In this document: positions 33,929 to 42,422 of the stretch, piece by piece
Layout of the letters: each line of letters begins with the position of its first letter
Position numbering within the stretch: position 1 is the first letter of the stretch
Source of the DNA: Chloroflexi bacterium HGW-Chloroflexi-2
GTDB taxonomy: Bacteria; Chloroflexota; Anaerolineae; Anaerolineales; Anaerolineaceae
Assembly: GCA_002840735.1 (NCBI GenBank)
Contig: PHBY01000022.1
Coordinates: forward strand, 1 to 51,935
Length of the DNA stretch: 51,935 nt
Direction of reading: 5' to 3'
Made by a program: the position numbers and the translations under genes
Notes under the pieces: generated by a model
The model's database searches: none
Told to the model about the DNA's origin: nothing
The model's input: the letters and a program-made list of their open reading frames with translations, nothing else

Positions 33929-34013
33929 ATCATCTCAATTAATCGTGGTAAGCGGGTGTTTTTGGCGTGCACCTGCACGCCAAAAACACCCTACCGCTAA
34001 TTATTGAGATGAT
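33929..34013. repeat. 85-bp hairpin repeat, copy 2
   Basis: ATCATCTCAAT at the left pairs with ATTGAGATGAT at the right. Inside, GGGTGTTTTTGGCGTGC pairs with GCACGCCAAAAACACCC almost perfectly. It fills most of the space between the lipoprotein and bactofilin genes. Confidence 0.9.
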
Positions 34014-34062
34014 ATCGGTAATTGACTTAATGCAGTGATTTTTGTACCTAAGGAGTAAAACT

Positions 34063-34479
34063 ATGTTTCGAAAAACACCTACTTCACCATTGACTCCACA
34101 GGCTCCTATCGAACGTGTTACCTCAGTACTGGGACCTGGCATTAATTGGAAGGGTGATTTACGAGGTAGTGGTGGTGTTCGTATTGAAGGATCCTTTGAA
34201 GGCGAAATTAGTATCCGTGGTCTGGTGGTGATCGGAGAGACAGGTCGTGTCAGCTGTGAACAAATGCAAGCGAATTCTGTCATAGTCGCAGGTGCACTCA
34301 AAGGGAATATTATTGCCGAAAAAATAGAAATCCGCAGTACCGGCCGTGTTTGGGGGGATGTCACGACTGTGGCTTTTTCCACAGAGGAAGGTGCATTCCT
34401 GCGTGGTCAGGTTCGGATGGAAGAACGTGTGGAGTTATCCCTGATTGAGGAAGTAAATCCAGCTACGGATTCCGAATAG
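34063..34479 (+). CDS. Bactofilin
   Basis: AAGGAGTAAAACT places the start at the ATG at 34063. The 138-residue protein has a proline-rich N-terminus, then the DUF583/bactofilin beta-helix: GINWKGDLRGSGGVRIEGSFEGEI, GLVVIGETGRVSCEQMQA, SVIVAGALKGNIIA and EIRSTGRVWGDVTT. The C-terminus is acidic. Bactofilins polymerise without nucleotides into cytoskeletal filaments that position envelope enzymes. Downstream are a lipoprotein and a membrane protein in close spacing, suggesting an envelope-related unit. Confidence 0.94.
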   Translation: MFRKTPTSPLTPQAPIERVTSVLGPGINWKGDLRGSGGVRIEGSFEGEISIRGLVVIGETGRVSCEQMQANSVIVAGALKGNIIAEKIEIRSTGRVWGDVTTVAFSTEEGAFLRGQVRMEERVELSLIEEVNPATDSE

Positions 34480-34485
34480 GATGAT

Positions 34486-35586
34486 ATGAGAAAAATAAAA
34501 ATAATTTCCATTTTCTTAGTTTTAGTATTATCAAGCCTGGCTTGTTCTTCGGAATTTCGAAATTCGATAATTGATCGCTTTCCAGACGAAGTAGGTGAAG
34601 TGTTAACGAATCCAGGTCAAATTGCCACGCTGGTGGTTAATGAGGTGGCTGAAATTAATAATGAAGAAACAGGAAATTCAATTCAACCTCATTTTGATGA
34701 TATTGCATTTGGAATGGATTCTCTGGAAAGCTTCCGTTTTCGATTTGTTCAATCTTTACAAGGTACAGATGATGCAGGAAATTCGACCAATATTACCGTC
34801 GTTAATGATCAGGAGGTCATTAAATCTCTTCAGATTGCCCATATGCGTATGGAGACCACCACTGAAGTAAAGCCATTACAAATTGTGGAAGTGTATCGCT
34901 TTGGTAATGAGGTTTACCTTGTGGGTGCAGACACCGAATGTACTGCATTTACTGAAAACCTTACCGTTATGGGCTCTGAAGGCACCGACCTTGGTTTATC
35001 ATCGATTTTTAGTAACCTGGAGATTGGAAATTTAAAGCAACAGGCTGAAATGATAAACGGGGTGGTTACGAACCGATATCAGGTTAAGAACGTTGAGATG
35101 GTTAATTCGACGCTTTCGAACGTAAATGCTCAGATCTGGTATTCACAGGAAGGTGGATATATTGTCCGATTTGCAGGAGAAGCACAGGGAGAAGCATATT
35201 CTGAAGCCGAAGATTTAAAAGTGTCCGGCACCATTCGTTGGGAGTACGATCTGACCGATATCAATAGCATTACTGAAATTCCGTTACCAGAAAATTGCAA
35301 TTTGGCAGCACAAGGAGGTGTGAATGATCTCCCCGTGCCCGATAACGCACAGGAACTCTCCACTATCGGATCGATGTTGAGTTTTAACTCTCCTGATGAT
35401 GCATCTGCATTGGCTGATTTCTATCGATCGTCAATGCCTGCTGCAGGGTACATCCTGAGTGATGAGACTGTGTATGATGACTTTTACGTGATCACCTATG
35501 TAAAAGCAGAAGAAACCATCACGATCATGATTTCAGGCGTGAATGGTGGCGGAAGTGATGCGATCATAACGGTTGAAGTGAAATGA
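34486..35586 (+). CDS. Lipoprotein of unknown function
   Basis: I do not recognise a named family. The 366-residue protein has a signal peptide with lipobox LSSLAC and a beta-rich body. FDSF-like DSLESFRFRFVQSLQ, HMRMETTTEV and EVYRFGNEVYLVGADTECTAF resemble the LppX/LprG/LolA-type lipoprotein fold that handles hydrophobic ligands. A second part, ALADFYRSSMPAAGYILSDE, resembles a small domain found in other Chloroflexota lipoproteins. It starts seven bases after the bactofilin stop, and its own stop overlaps the next start (ATGA). Confidence 0.75.
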   Translation: MRKIKIISIFLVLVLSSLACSSEFRNSIIDRFPDEVGEVLTNPGQIATLVVNEVAEINNEETGNSIQPHFDDIAFGMDSLESFRFRFVQSLQGTDDAGNSTNITVVNDQEVIKSLQIAHMRMETTTEVKPLQIVEVYRFGNEVYLVGADTECTAFTENLTVMGSEGTDLGLSSIFSNLEIGNLKQQAEMINGVVTNRYQVKNVEMVNSTLSNVNAQIWYSQEGGYIVRFAGEAQGEAYSEAEDLKVSGTIRWEYDLTDINSITEIPLPENCNLAAQGGVNDLPVPDNAQELSTIGSMLSFNSPDDASALADFYRSSMPAAGYILSDETVYDDFYVITYVKAEETITIMISGVNGGGSDAIITVEVK

Positions 35587-36503
35587 GTTTCACCGATCAA
35601 AAATCTCAGATTTTCTTTCCTGATCGAAAACAGGGGATTATTCTGCATGGGATTTTGCTGGTTATTCTGGTTCTTATGATGGGGATGGCTTTATGGGCTA
35701 CAACCAGATGGGCTGAAGGAAGTATTTTTGTGGTTTTTATGATCCTGATCGTTATCCTGACAGCGCTGATTCCCTTCGTTTTGTATCGTGGATATGCATT
35801 AATCAATGCCAGATATATTCTGGAAAGGGATGGGTTGCGTATCCGCTGGGGCTTACGCACAGAAGATATCCCATTGACTGAAATTGAGTGGCTGCGTCGT
35901 GCCAACGAATCTGGTTACTCCATTCAAGCTCCTGTGCTTGCCTGGTCTGGAGCCGTTTTGGGTGAGAAGCATTCTGAGAGTTTAGGGACGATTGAATTCA
36001 TCGCCTCAGATGTTGCAAAAATCATTCTTGTTGCAACACCGGGTAAGGTGTATGCCATTTCACCGCAGAATCCACGTGATTTTGAATTGGCATTTCAAAG
36101 AACATTTGAGATGGGTAGTCTCTTCCCGATTGAATCGCTGTCCACCAGACCAGCAGCCTTTATTCAACAGGTGCTCAAGGATAAATATGCAAAATATCTG
36201 GTGCCTTTGAACATTGGATTGACAATGGTTCTTTGGTTGGTTAGTGGATTCATCATCGCCAATCACCAGCAATTACCCTTGGGTTTCTCGCCGCAAGGTC
36301 AACCGTTAGAATTAGTCACCTCCCAACAATTATTATTAATACCGATATTAGGATTATTTATTCTGGTTATCAATATAATTTTGGGATTATTTTTTTTCCG
36401 CAGAATTGAATATTTTCAGATTTCATATCTACTTTGGTCAGGTGGTGTAATTACCCCCATTCTACTTATTGTGTCAATGATCATTTTATCCATTTATGTT
36501 TAA
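35583..36503 (+). CDS. Membrane protein with bacterial PH-like domain
   Basis: The 306-residue protein has two N-terminal transmembrane helices (about 20-42 and 48-70). A soluble segment follows with YALINARYILERDGLRIRWGLRTEDIPLTEIEWLRR, typical of the bPH_5/PH_10-like domain, and a C-terminal pair or triplet of helices. The role is unknown; the class is common in Chloroflexota and Firmicutes. Translational overlap with the preceding lipoprotein suggests that the two act together at the membrane. Confidence 0.75.
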   Translation: MSFTDQKSQIFFPDRKQGIILHGILLVILVLMMGMALWATTRWAEGSIFVVFMILIVILTALIPFVLYRGYALINARYILERDGLRIRWGLRTEDIPLTEIEWLRRANESGYSIQAPVLAWSGAVLGEKHSESLGTIEFIASDVAKIILVATPGKVYAISPQNPRDFELAFQRTFEMGSLFPIESLSTRPAAFIQQVLKDKYAKYLVPLNIGLTMVLWLVSGFIIANHQQLPLGFSPQGQPLELVTSQQLLLIPILGLFILVINIILGLFFFRRIEYFQISYLLWSGGVITPILLIVSMIILSIYV

Positions 36504-36513
36504 GTGATGTATC

Positions 36514-37347
36514 ATGGCAATTTCTATTTCCCAATTATTCGTTGGTTTTTTACTGGCTGTTCTGATCGCTTTTTCTTCATTTAAGATTGGATTTTTATCC
36601 AAAAGTGGTGCAATAGCAGCCTGCTTATTGGGTACCATCGTGTTTGGTTTGGGTGGTTTCTCCTGGGCAGTGGTGCTGATGGGCTTTTTTATTTCCTCCA
36701 GTATGCTTTCAAAACTTTTTAAACGGCGCAAGGCTAGCCTGGAAGAAAAATTTTCTAAAGGATCAAAACGCGATGTCTGGCAGGTTTGGGCAAATGGTGG
36801 CATCGCAGGTATTTTTGTCATCCTGCATGCGATCTTTCCGGATAGCAGCTGGCCATGGCTGGCTTTTTGTGGCACTATGGCTGCTGTAAGTGCAGATACC
36901 TGGGCGACGGAATTAGGTGTACTGAGTAAAAAATATCCTATCAACCTGGTAACAGGTCAATCATTAGAGCCCGGAGAATCGGGTGGGGTAACTTCTTTAG
37001 GTACTTTTGCAGCATTTCTTGCTTCTCTTTTCATCGCAATTCTGGCAATTTTATTCTGGCCAGCGTTTCTTCAAAAACTTACCGGTGCAGAAACCTGGAT
37101 CCTTCTTGCAGGCATCACAGCTGCCGGTGTTTTTGGCAGTCTGGTGGACTCTTTTCTGGGGGCAACCGTGCAGGCTATTTATTTTTGTCCTGCTTGCGCA
37201 AAAGAAACCGAAAAACATCCCCAGCATACTTGCGGTAGAACCACTGAACTCGTTCGGGGGTGGAAGTGGTTTACCAATGACGTGGTGAACAGCTTTTGTG
37301 CATTCATGGGGGGATTTGTCATGATTCTTTCAGCTATGCTTAAATGA
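36514..37347 (+). CDS. DUF92 family membrane protein
   Basis: The 277-residue polytopic protein has the DUF92 hallmarks: FKIGFLSKSGAIAACLLGTIVFGLGG at the start, SADTWATELGVLSKKYP, SLEPGESGGVTSLGT, GSLVDSFLGATVQA and NDVVNSFCAFMGG. Plant VTE6, a phytyl-phosphate kinase, belongs to this family, so a CTP-dependent prenyl-phosphate kinase-like activity is possible. Bacterial function is not established. The stop overlaps the start of the broken transporter gene (ATGA). Confidence 0.88.
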   Translation: MAISISQLFVGFLLAVLIAFSSFKIGFLSKSGAIAACLLGTIVFGLGGFSWAVVLMGFFISSSMLSKLFKRRKASLEEKFSKGSKRDVWQVWANGGIAGIFVILHAIFPDSSWPWLAFCGTMAAVSADTWATELGVLSKKYPINLVTGQSLEPGESGGVTSLGTFAAFLASLFIAILAILFWPAFLQKLTGAETWILLAGITAAGVFGSLVDSFLGATVQAIYFCPACAKETEKHPQHTCGRTTELVRGWKWFTNDVVNSFCAFMGGFVMILSAMLK

Positions 37348-37925
37348 TCAGATTGAACAAAAAACAAAGTCCCGAGGCTATATTTTTACAATACAGTGTT
37401 TTTACCAGTACATTTATGACCATGGTTTTCACAGTCAATTTGATTTATTTTGTGACGGTGCTGGAACTTGATCCATTACAGATGGTACTGGTGGGTACAA
37501 CCCTGGAATTATCAATCTTTTTGTTTGAGATACCTACAGGCGTGGTCGCGGATACCATCTCACGGAGAACCTCCATCATTATTGGCGTATTTTTAATAGG
37601 TATAGGATTTGTGGTGCAAGCCACTTTCCAGTCCTTTGTATTTATTTTGATAGCGCAGGTCATTTGGGGACTGGGTTACACTTTTACCAGCGGAGCGACC
37701 CAAGCCTGGATCACCGATGAAATTGGTGAATTCCAGGCGGGATCAGCCTTTTTGCATGCAGCCTAAATAGAACAGGTAGGTGCTTTGATCGCCATTGGTT
37801 TGAGTGTGCTATTTTCAACCATCTGGGGGATGCGGATTCCAATGCTGCTTGGGGGGCTTTTCTTCTGGTTGTTGGGATTCTACTTACTGATCTGGATGCC
37901 AGAAAATGCCTATTTGCTTCACAAA
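37344..37925 (+). pseudogene. Broken MFS transporter (internal stop and lost 3' half)
   Basis: The first 140 codons encode the N-terminal helices of a major facilitator transporter, including the loop signature FEIPTGVVADTISRRTSIIIG. A TAA at 37764-37766 interrupts the frame, which then continues in register as IEQVGALIAIGLSVLFSTIWGM and through another helix to PENAYLL near 37920. Similarity then ends where the convergent OB-fold gene begins. About half of a normal 400-residue transporter is missing. A CAA-to-TAA change would explain the stop. The gene is most simply a decayed remnant, and sequencing error alone would not restore the 3' half. Confidence 0.85.
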
Positions 37926-38446
37926 ACAAAAATGGGTGGGGGTTCCTCTTCGCTGATTTTTCCTAACCAGAGCGGTTGATTGGGATCTCCATTACGGAAA
38001 CTAATCCAGACCAGGTCACCCACCGCAGGTCGAATGCGATCATTTTCTTTTAAGGGCACCACCGATGCTGCCCATAGTAAGCCCATTTCAGGAATTGCAT
38101 CAATTTTCACCTGCACTTTCATCCTGTTATCAGGATCTTCATTGGAGATTACTACTGCGCGATAGATGCCTGCCAGTGGATTCATCGGTTTATTACCATT
38201 CGGAAAAACAACAGGCTGCTGAATTTCATCCTGCCTAACAGTCTGTAGCTTATAAGGGCTGGCAAATTTTCCATAGCGCTCCGATGGCCGGCATCCCTTT
38301 TCCCCATTTCCGAAGATAAAAACATCATGTCCATTCTGCAAGCGTTTAATCATGAAATGACGGTCATAAGGTGTCGATTCGTTAAAATCAGACACCTGAA
38401 GCCATATCTCCCCATCAATAATCAACTGGACAGAATTTTTACTCAT
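37919..38446 (-). CDS. Phage-baseplate/VgrG-like OB-fold protein
   Basis: The start is the ATG at 38446 (an in-frame TTG lies four codons upstream). The 175-residue C-terminal half reads like the gpV/gp5 OB-fold of contractile-tail spike bases: YRAVVISNEDPDNRMKVQVK, WAASVVP, then RPAVGDLVWISFRNGDPNQP and LWLGKI. The N-terminal part (HFMIKRLQNGHDVFIFGNGEKG) is of unknown kind. No sheath, tube or other injection-system gene is nearby, and the protein lacks a spike beta-helix. It may be a remnant or an unlinked component of a contractile injection system or prophage. Confidence 0.72.
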   Translation of the reverse strand: MSKNSVQLIIDGEIWLQVSDFNESTPYDRHFMIKRLQNGHDVFIFGNGEKGCRPSERYGKFASPYKLQTVRQDEIQQPVVFPNGNKPMNPLAGIYRAVVISNEDPDNRMKVQVKIDAIPEMGLLWAASVVPLKENDRIRPAVGDLVWISFRNGDPNQPLWLGKISEEEPPPIFVL

Positions 38447-38545
38447 GCAGCTTTCCAAGAATCAGGTATCTTAATTATAGTACGGTAATCAAGTGGGGTG
38501 ATTAATTATCATCCACTTATTTTTGAACGCCGGAGCTTCTTTGCT

Positions 38546-39763
38546 TTAAATTTTCACCAAATGAAAATTCTTCTCAGCCATAGCGGCGATTGTTTCACCA
38601 ATGGCGAGAGAGGCTGTAGCAGCCGGCGAGGGAGCATTTAATACATGTACCTGGTGTGGTCTTTCCACAATGCTGAAATCATCCAGGAGTTTTCCATCGG
38701 ATGATAATGCCTGGGCTCGCACACCGGAACCAGCCGGATGTACATCTTCCATCTGTAAATCAGGAATCAGTCGTTGTAATGCCTTTACGAAAGCAGCTTT
38801 GCTAAAAGAACGATATGTTTCGGAAATACTCATTTTCCAATACTTGAAAGCCATCTTCCAGAAGCCAACATAAGTACCATAATAAGCAATATCAGGAATG
38901 GAAATATCTGATTTTTTATAGCCTTCCCGTTTGAGTGCCAAAACTGCGTTTGGTCCAGCTTCTACGCCGCCATGTACCATGCGCGTGAAGTGCACACCCA
39001 GGAATGGGAAACGTACATCCGGTACTGGATAAATCAGATTTTTTACCAGATATTCCTTCTCCGGTACCATTTCGTAATATTCACCCCGGAAAGGAATGAT
39101 TTGTAATCCTGGTTCAACACCGCATAACCGCGCAATCTTATCCGACCGCAGCCCGGAGCAGTTGATCAAATTTTTCGTTTCAATTTCACCGCTGGACGTC
39201 TGTAATTTGATGAGATTGTGATCGTTATTGAATCCGATCACGCGGCTATTGGTTTTGATTTCTCCGCCGTATTCCACAATTAGTCGGGCATATGTTTTAG
39301 CAACATCCAAATAATCCACAATACCTGTTTGAGGAACCCAGAGCCCATCGATCCCATTCACATAAGGTTCAATTTCGCGGATTTCCTGCGGGGAAAGACG
39401 ACGAATGCCATCCAGCCCATTGGCACGTCCGCGTTCTTCCAGCATATTTAAGGAAGAAATCTCCGCTGGATGGGTGGCAACCACTACTTTTCCACAATGA
39501 TCATGCACAATATCATTTTCTTCACAAAAGCGATACATGGCTTCTCGACCAGATATACAATTGAGCGCTTTCATTGATCCTGGTTTGTAATACAAGCCGG
39601 AGTGAATCACACCACTATTATGCCCGGTCTGGTGAGCAGCCACTTCATTTTCAGCTTCGAGGATAATTAACGATAATCGATACTTTTGCACTAATTTTAA
39701 AGCTGTGGCCAGACCTACAATTCCAGCCCCAATAATTACCACATCATAAGTTGATGATTTCAT
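38546..39763 (-). CDS. lhgO: L-2-hydroxyglutarate oxidase
   Basis: The ATG at 39763 follows GGGAGAACG. The 405-residue flavoprotein begins YDVVIIGAGIVGLATALKL (FAD-binding) and contains HQTGHNSGVIHSGLYYKPGS, PYVNGIDGLWVPQTGIVDY, IPFRGEYYEMVPE and HPAGSGVRAQALS, which match LhgO. It oxidises L-2-hydroxyglutarate to 2-oxoglutarate, passing electrons to the membrane quinone pool or oxygen in known members. In an anaerobe the acceptor is uncertain. It stands alone. Confidence 0.93.
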   Translation of the reverse strand: MKSSTYDVVIIGAGIVGLATALKLVQKYRLSLIILEAENEVAAHQTGHNSGVIHSGLYYKPGSMKALNCISGREAMYRFCEENDIVHDHCGKVVVATHPAEISSLNMLEERGRANGLDGIRRLSPQEIREIEPYVNGIDGLWVPQTGIVDYLDVAKTYARLIVEYGGEIKTNSRVIGFNNDHNLIKLQTSSGEIETKNLINCSGLRSDKIARLCGVEPGLQIIPFRGEYYEMVPEKEYLVKNLIYPVPDVRFPFLGVHFTRMVHGGVEAGPNAVLALKREGYKKSDISIPDIAYYGTYVGFWKMAFKYWKMSISETYRSFSKAAFVKALQRLIPDLQMEDVHPAGSGVRAQALSSDGKLLDDFSIVERPHQVHVLNAPSPAATASLAIGETIAAMAEKNFHLVKI

Positions 39764-39850
39764 CAATCGTTCTCCCTCACCATCCGTAAATTCTCTCTGT
39801 AGTTTAGCAAATAAAGCCGGAGAAACGAAATATTTGTGTAGTCTCTACGT

Positions 39851-39901
39851 ATCATCTCAATAAATCGGGGCAACACCCTGACCGCTAATTATTGAAAGGA
39901 C
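39851..39901. repeat. 85-bp hairpin repeat, copy 3 (internally deleted)
   Basis: Both ends are present, ATCATCTCAATAAATCGGGG and GACCGCTAATTATTGAAAGGA, joined by CAACACCCT. The whole left arm and loop of the central hairpin are missing, giving about 51 bp instead of 85. Confidence 0.8.
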
Positions 39902-39907
39902 ACGCCT

Positions 39908-40387
39908 CTACCATAAAAAAAGGGCAGGGAGATATCTGGACAATAAGGTGAATATAAAGATTGCCAGCATGTTCATAAAAAGGATCAGAAGCAGTCGCAA
40001 ACCTCCTGGATATGAACTGCGTAATATCCGGATATTGATTAGAAAACCGATCATACCCAGTAAGCCGCCATATCCTCCTCCGTACAGGACCAGAATCAGG
40101 CTTAATCCGGCAAATACATATTGATACCAGGTTAAAGGGGGCAGAATTTCATAAGCTTCGCCATGAACCAATACTTTAGGGATCGCATCAAAAAAGGTGT
40201 TTTGTAATTGAGCACTCACCCGAACGCCGTCAGGTTGATAAAGGATAAATTCATCTTTACGATGACCTTTTTCTGCAGGATTACCGTTTAATAAAATGCG
40301 GGTTTTTCCCAGGAATCCTGAAATCTCCAACTCGATTTTTTGTTTTCCAAATCCAGGAATCTTGATAGGGTATCTGGAGTTCATCAT
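39908..40387 (-). CDS. Hypothetical membrane protein
   Basis: I do not recognise a family. The 159-residue protein has a soluble beta-rich N-terminal half (IPGFGKQKIELEISGFLGKTRILLNG, GVRVSAQLQNTFFDAIPKVLVHGEAYEIL) and three C-terminal hydrophobic helices (YVFAGLSLILVLYGGGYGGLLGMIGFL, then LLLILFMNMLAIFIFTLL). It begins 14 bp after the helicase-loader gene and may be transcribed with it. GGAAGA precedes two adjacent ATG codons. Confidence 0.7.
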   Translation of the reverse strand: MMNSRYPIKIPGFGKQKIELEISGFLGKTRILLNGNPAEKGHRKDEFILYQPDGVRVSAQLQNTFFDAIPKVLVHGEAYEILPPLTWYQYVFAGLSLILVLYGGGYGGLLGMIGFLINIRILRSSYPGGLRLLLILFMNMLAIFIFTLLSRYLPALFLW

Positions 40388-40401
40388 TCTTCCAAAAGCA
40401 G

Positions 40402-41799
40402 CTAATTTTTCTTACGTGGTTTCGATGAACTTTCAGCAGAACGAATGTATGCAGGTGCCAGGATGAGATGCATGGAACACAGTCTTGAATCCAGCATTCG
40501 ACTGCGGATCCGTGGATCCATTTCTCCCAGATCATTGGAAGTCGTGATTACCGTTGGTAATTTAGCGTTATAACGATAATTGAAGATCTGGTAGAGTTTT
40601 TCACGAGCCCATGGGGTAGCCGATTGGGTGCCGAGATCATCCAGAATGAGCAGAGAAGCAGAGCGTACCTGTTCAAAGAGATGGTCATAGGAGGTATTGC
40701 TGGTGGGATTAAATGTCGCTCGCAGGTGATCCAGAAAATCAGGAACAACCACAAATATGGGTTCTTCTCCAAAAGCCAGTCGATAATTGCCAATGGCGGC
40801 AGCCAGATGGGTTTTTCCACATCCATACGTGCCTACAAATACCAGCCAGCCATGCGGGTCGTTGGCGAAGGAATTAGCTGCATCGAAGGCTCCCTCAAGA
40901 CTGCGTTTTTGTTCAGGTGTCAATTTTTCGCGATCCCGTAAGTTAAACGTTCCAAAGGTGCAATCTGAAAGTAATTCCAGGGTGGAAATTGTTCTTTTTT
41001 CTTCCCGAACAGGAGATCGAAAATCGGGCGCCAGAATACGCACAATTGTCACGAGGTCAGGATCCTGCAGCCGCGAACGGATGCGTCCTTCAATCTCTAT
41101 TAGTTCTTGATTCGTAGTGATGACAGTGGGGAGGTGGTGGGTATAACGATGATTTAAAATCTGATAGAGCTTCTCTTCTGCCCAGGGGGTGGTGTTCTGT
41201 GTTCCGAGATCATCAAGCACCAGTAATCGAATATTGCGGATCTCCTCAAATCGTTCCTCAAAACTGCTTTCATTCGATCCATAAGTGTATCGGAGCCAAT
41301 CCAATAGGTCCGGTACCGTCAGGAACAACGTGGGGAATCCTAATTCAATCACCTTATTCGCGATGGCGGCAGCCAGATGGGTTTTTCCACTGCCATAGGT
41401 ACCCATGAACAACAGCCAACCGCTAGGGTTTTGAGAAAAATGAGAAGCCTGGTTGTGAGCTACCTGTAGAGATGAGACTTGTTGGTCACCCAATCCCATC
41501 CTACCCTCGGTTTTGAAAGAGTCCAGCGTCATTTGGGAAAAGGCTTGCAAATTACTCAGGCGAAAGAGACGTGCCTGTGCCTGTTGAGCAACTTTCGATT
41601 GACGACATTCACAGACCTGCATACGGCCAAAATCGGGATGTGAGATTGGTAAATCCTGGCGAACCCAACCGATTCCACCACAAATTTCGCACTCAGGATC
41701 TCCCAGCGCGGTATCTCTATCCGGTTTTGAAAAATTGTCCAAATTCTCCGTCGAGGAATCTTTTTGAATCTTCTTGAGTGTCTCGTCTATCTTTTTCAT
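40402..41799 (-). CDS. DnaC/DnaI-type helicase loader with two tandem AAA+ domains
   Basis: AGAGGACGTG places the start at the ATG at 41799. The 465-residue protein has an N-terminal zinc-binding segment (CEICGG at 37-42, CEC at 63-65) as in DnaI/DnaC. AAA+ domain 1 has Walker A GTYGSGKTH (133-141), Walker B LLVLDD and arginines GRIRSR. A second complete copy has Walker A GTYGCGKTH (323 on), LLILDD and PRIRSR. Normal DnaC/DnaI loaders have one domain and about 250-310 residues, so this is a fused duplication. It overlaps the DnaD-like gene by 83 bp and is two genes after dnaB. Loading DnaB at origins or restarted forks is the expected role. Confidence 0.93.
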   Translation of the reverse strand: MKKIDETLKKIQKDSSTENLDNFSKPDRDTALGDPECEICGGIGWVRQDLPISHPDFGRMQVCECRQSKVAQQAQARLFRLSNLQAFSQMTLDSFKTEGRMGLGDQQVSSLQVAHNQASHFSQNPSGWLLFMGTYGSGKTHLAAAIANKVIELGFPTLFLTVPDLLDWLRYTYGSNESSFEERFEEIRNIRLLVLDDLGTQNTTPWAEEKLYQILNHRYTHHLPTVITTNQELIEIEGRIRSRLQDPDLVTIVRILAPDFRSPVREEKRTISTLELLSDCTFGTFNLRDREKLTPEQKRSLEGAFDAANSFANDPHGWLVFVGTYGCGKTHLAAAIGNYRLAFGEEPIFVVVPDFLDHLRATFNPTSNTSYDHLFEQVRSASLLILDDLGTQSATPWAREKLYQIFNYRYNAKLPTVITTSNDLGEMDPRIRSRMLDSRLCSMHLILAPAYIRSAESSSKPRKKN

Positions 41800-42421
41800 C
41801 ACGTCCTCTTTCTTTCCAGGATGCCAGAATTGCTTCAACGTATCGCCAACGACGTACGTTATTTTCGACTGCTATTCTGATGGCCTGTTCAATCCAGATC
41901 ATAGGATATGTTTCTTCGGCTTCTTGCAATGTTTCTGCAATCATCGGGGTTAATGGTCCAATATTGGCTTCGTATAATTTAAAGATGTTGGGTCGCACCG
42001 TTTGGCGTGCAGGAACAGGTTGATCCTCGACTTGCCAGGAACCTGCCATAAGTCCTTTATGGGCAGCTCTACCGCGTGGTGTATTAATAAAATAAATGGC
42101 ATCTTCCAATGGCTGATTTTCATCAGATCCTTTTAACAAGGTATTACGATCGACAGCCAGCTGTAATCCCAGATGGAGATTTTTTATGGCCTCATCCCGA
42201 GTTTTGCCCATACCAGCAAAAAAGGCATCATCGGAAACAAAATTCTGATAATGGATGAACTTAATCCTGCCTTCCAGTTGTTCCAGGAACCAGATTGCAT
42301 ACAGAGTCACCTTCAATTCGAATAAATTATCAATCAGGGGCAATAGATTGACGAAGAATTCCGATGGAATGGACGTCATCTGAGCCCCATCACTCCTGGA
42401 AAAGCCTGAAAATGACTTCAT
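41717..42421 (-). CDS. dnaD: DnaD-domain primosome protein
   Basis: The 234-residue protein has a winged-helix-like N-terminal domain (SEFFVNLLPLIDNLFELKVTLYAIWFLEQ) and a C-terminal DnaD/DnaB2 domain. The latter starts FKLYEANIGPLTPMIAETL and continues to AIRIAVENNVRRWRYVEAILASW, whose YIxxIL-type ending is diagnostic. The tail is charged (GRDEKDRRDTQED). AGAGGTAGG precedes the ATG, overlapping the end of dnaB. Position between helicase and loader matches a role in origin or fork remodelling before DnaB loading. Confidence 0.9.
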   Translation of the reverse strand: MKSFSGFSRSDGAQMTSIPSEFFVNLLPLIDNLFELKVTLYAIWFLEQLEGRIKFIHYQNFVSDDAFFAGMGKTRDEAIKNLHLGLQLAVDRNTLLKGSDENQPLEDAIYFINTPRGRAAHKGLMAGSWQVEDQPVPARQTVRPNIFKLYEANIGPLTPMIAETLQEAEETYPMIWIEQAIRIAVENNVRRWRYVEAILASWKERGRDEKDRRDTQEDSKRFLDGEFGQFFKTG

Positions 42422-42422
42422 C

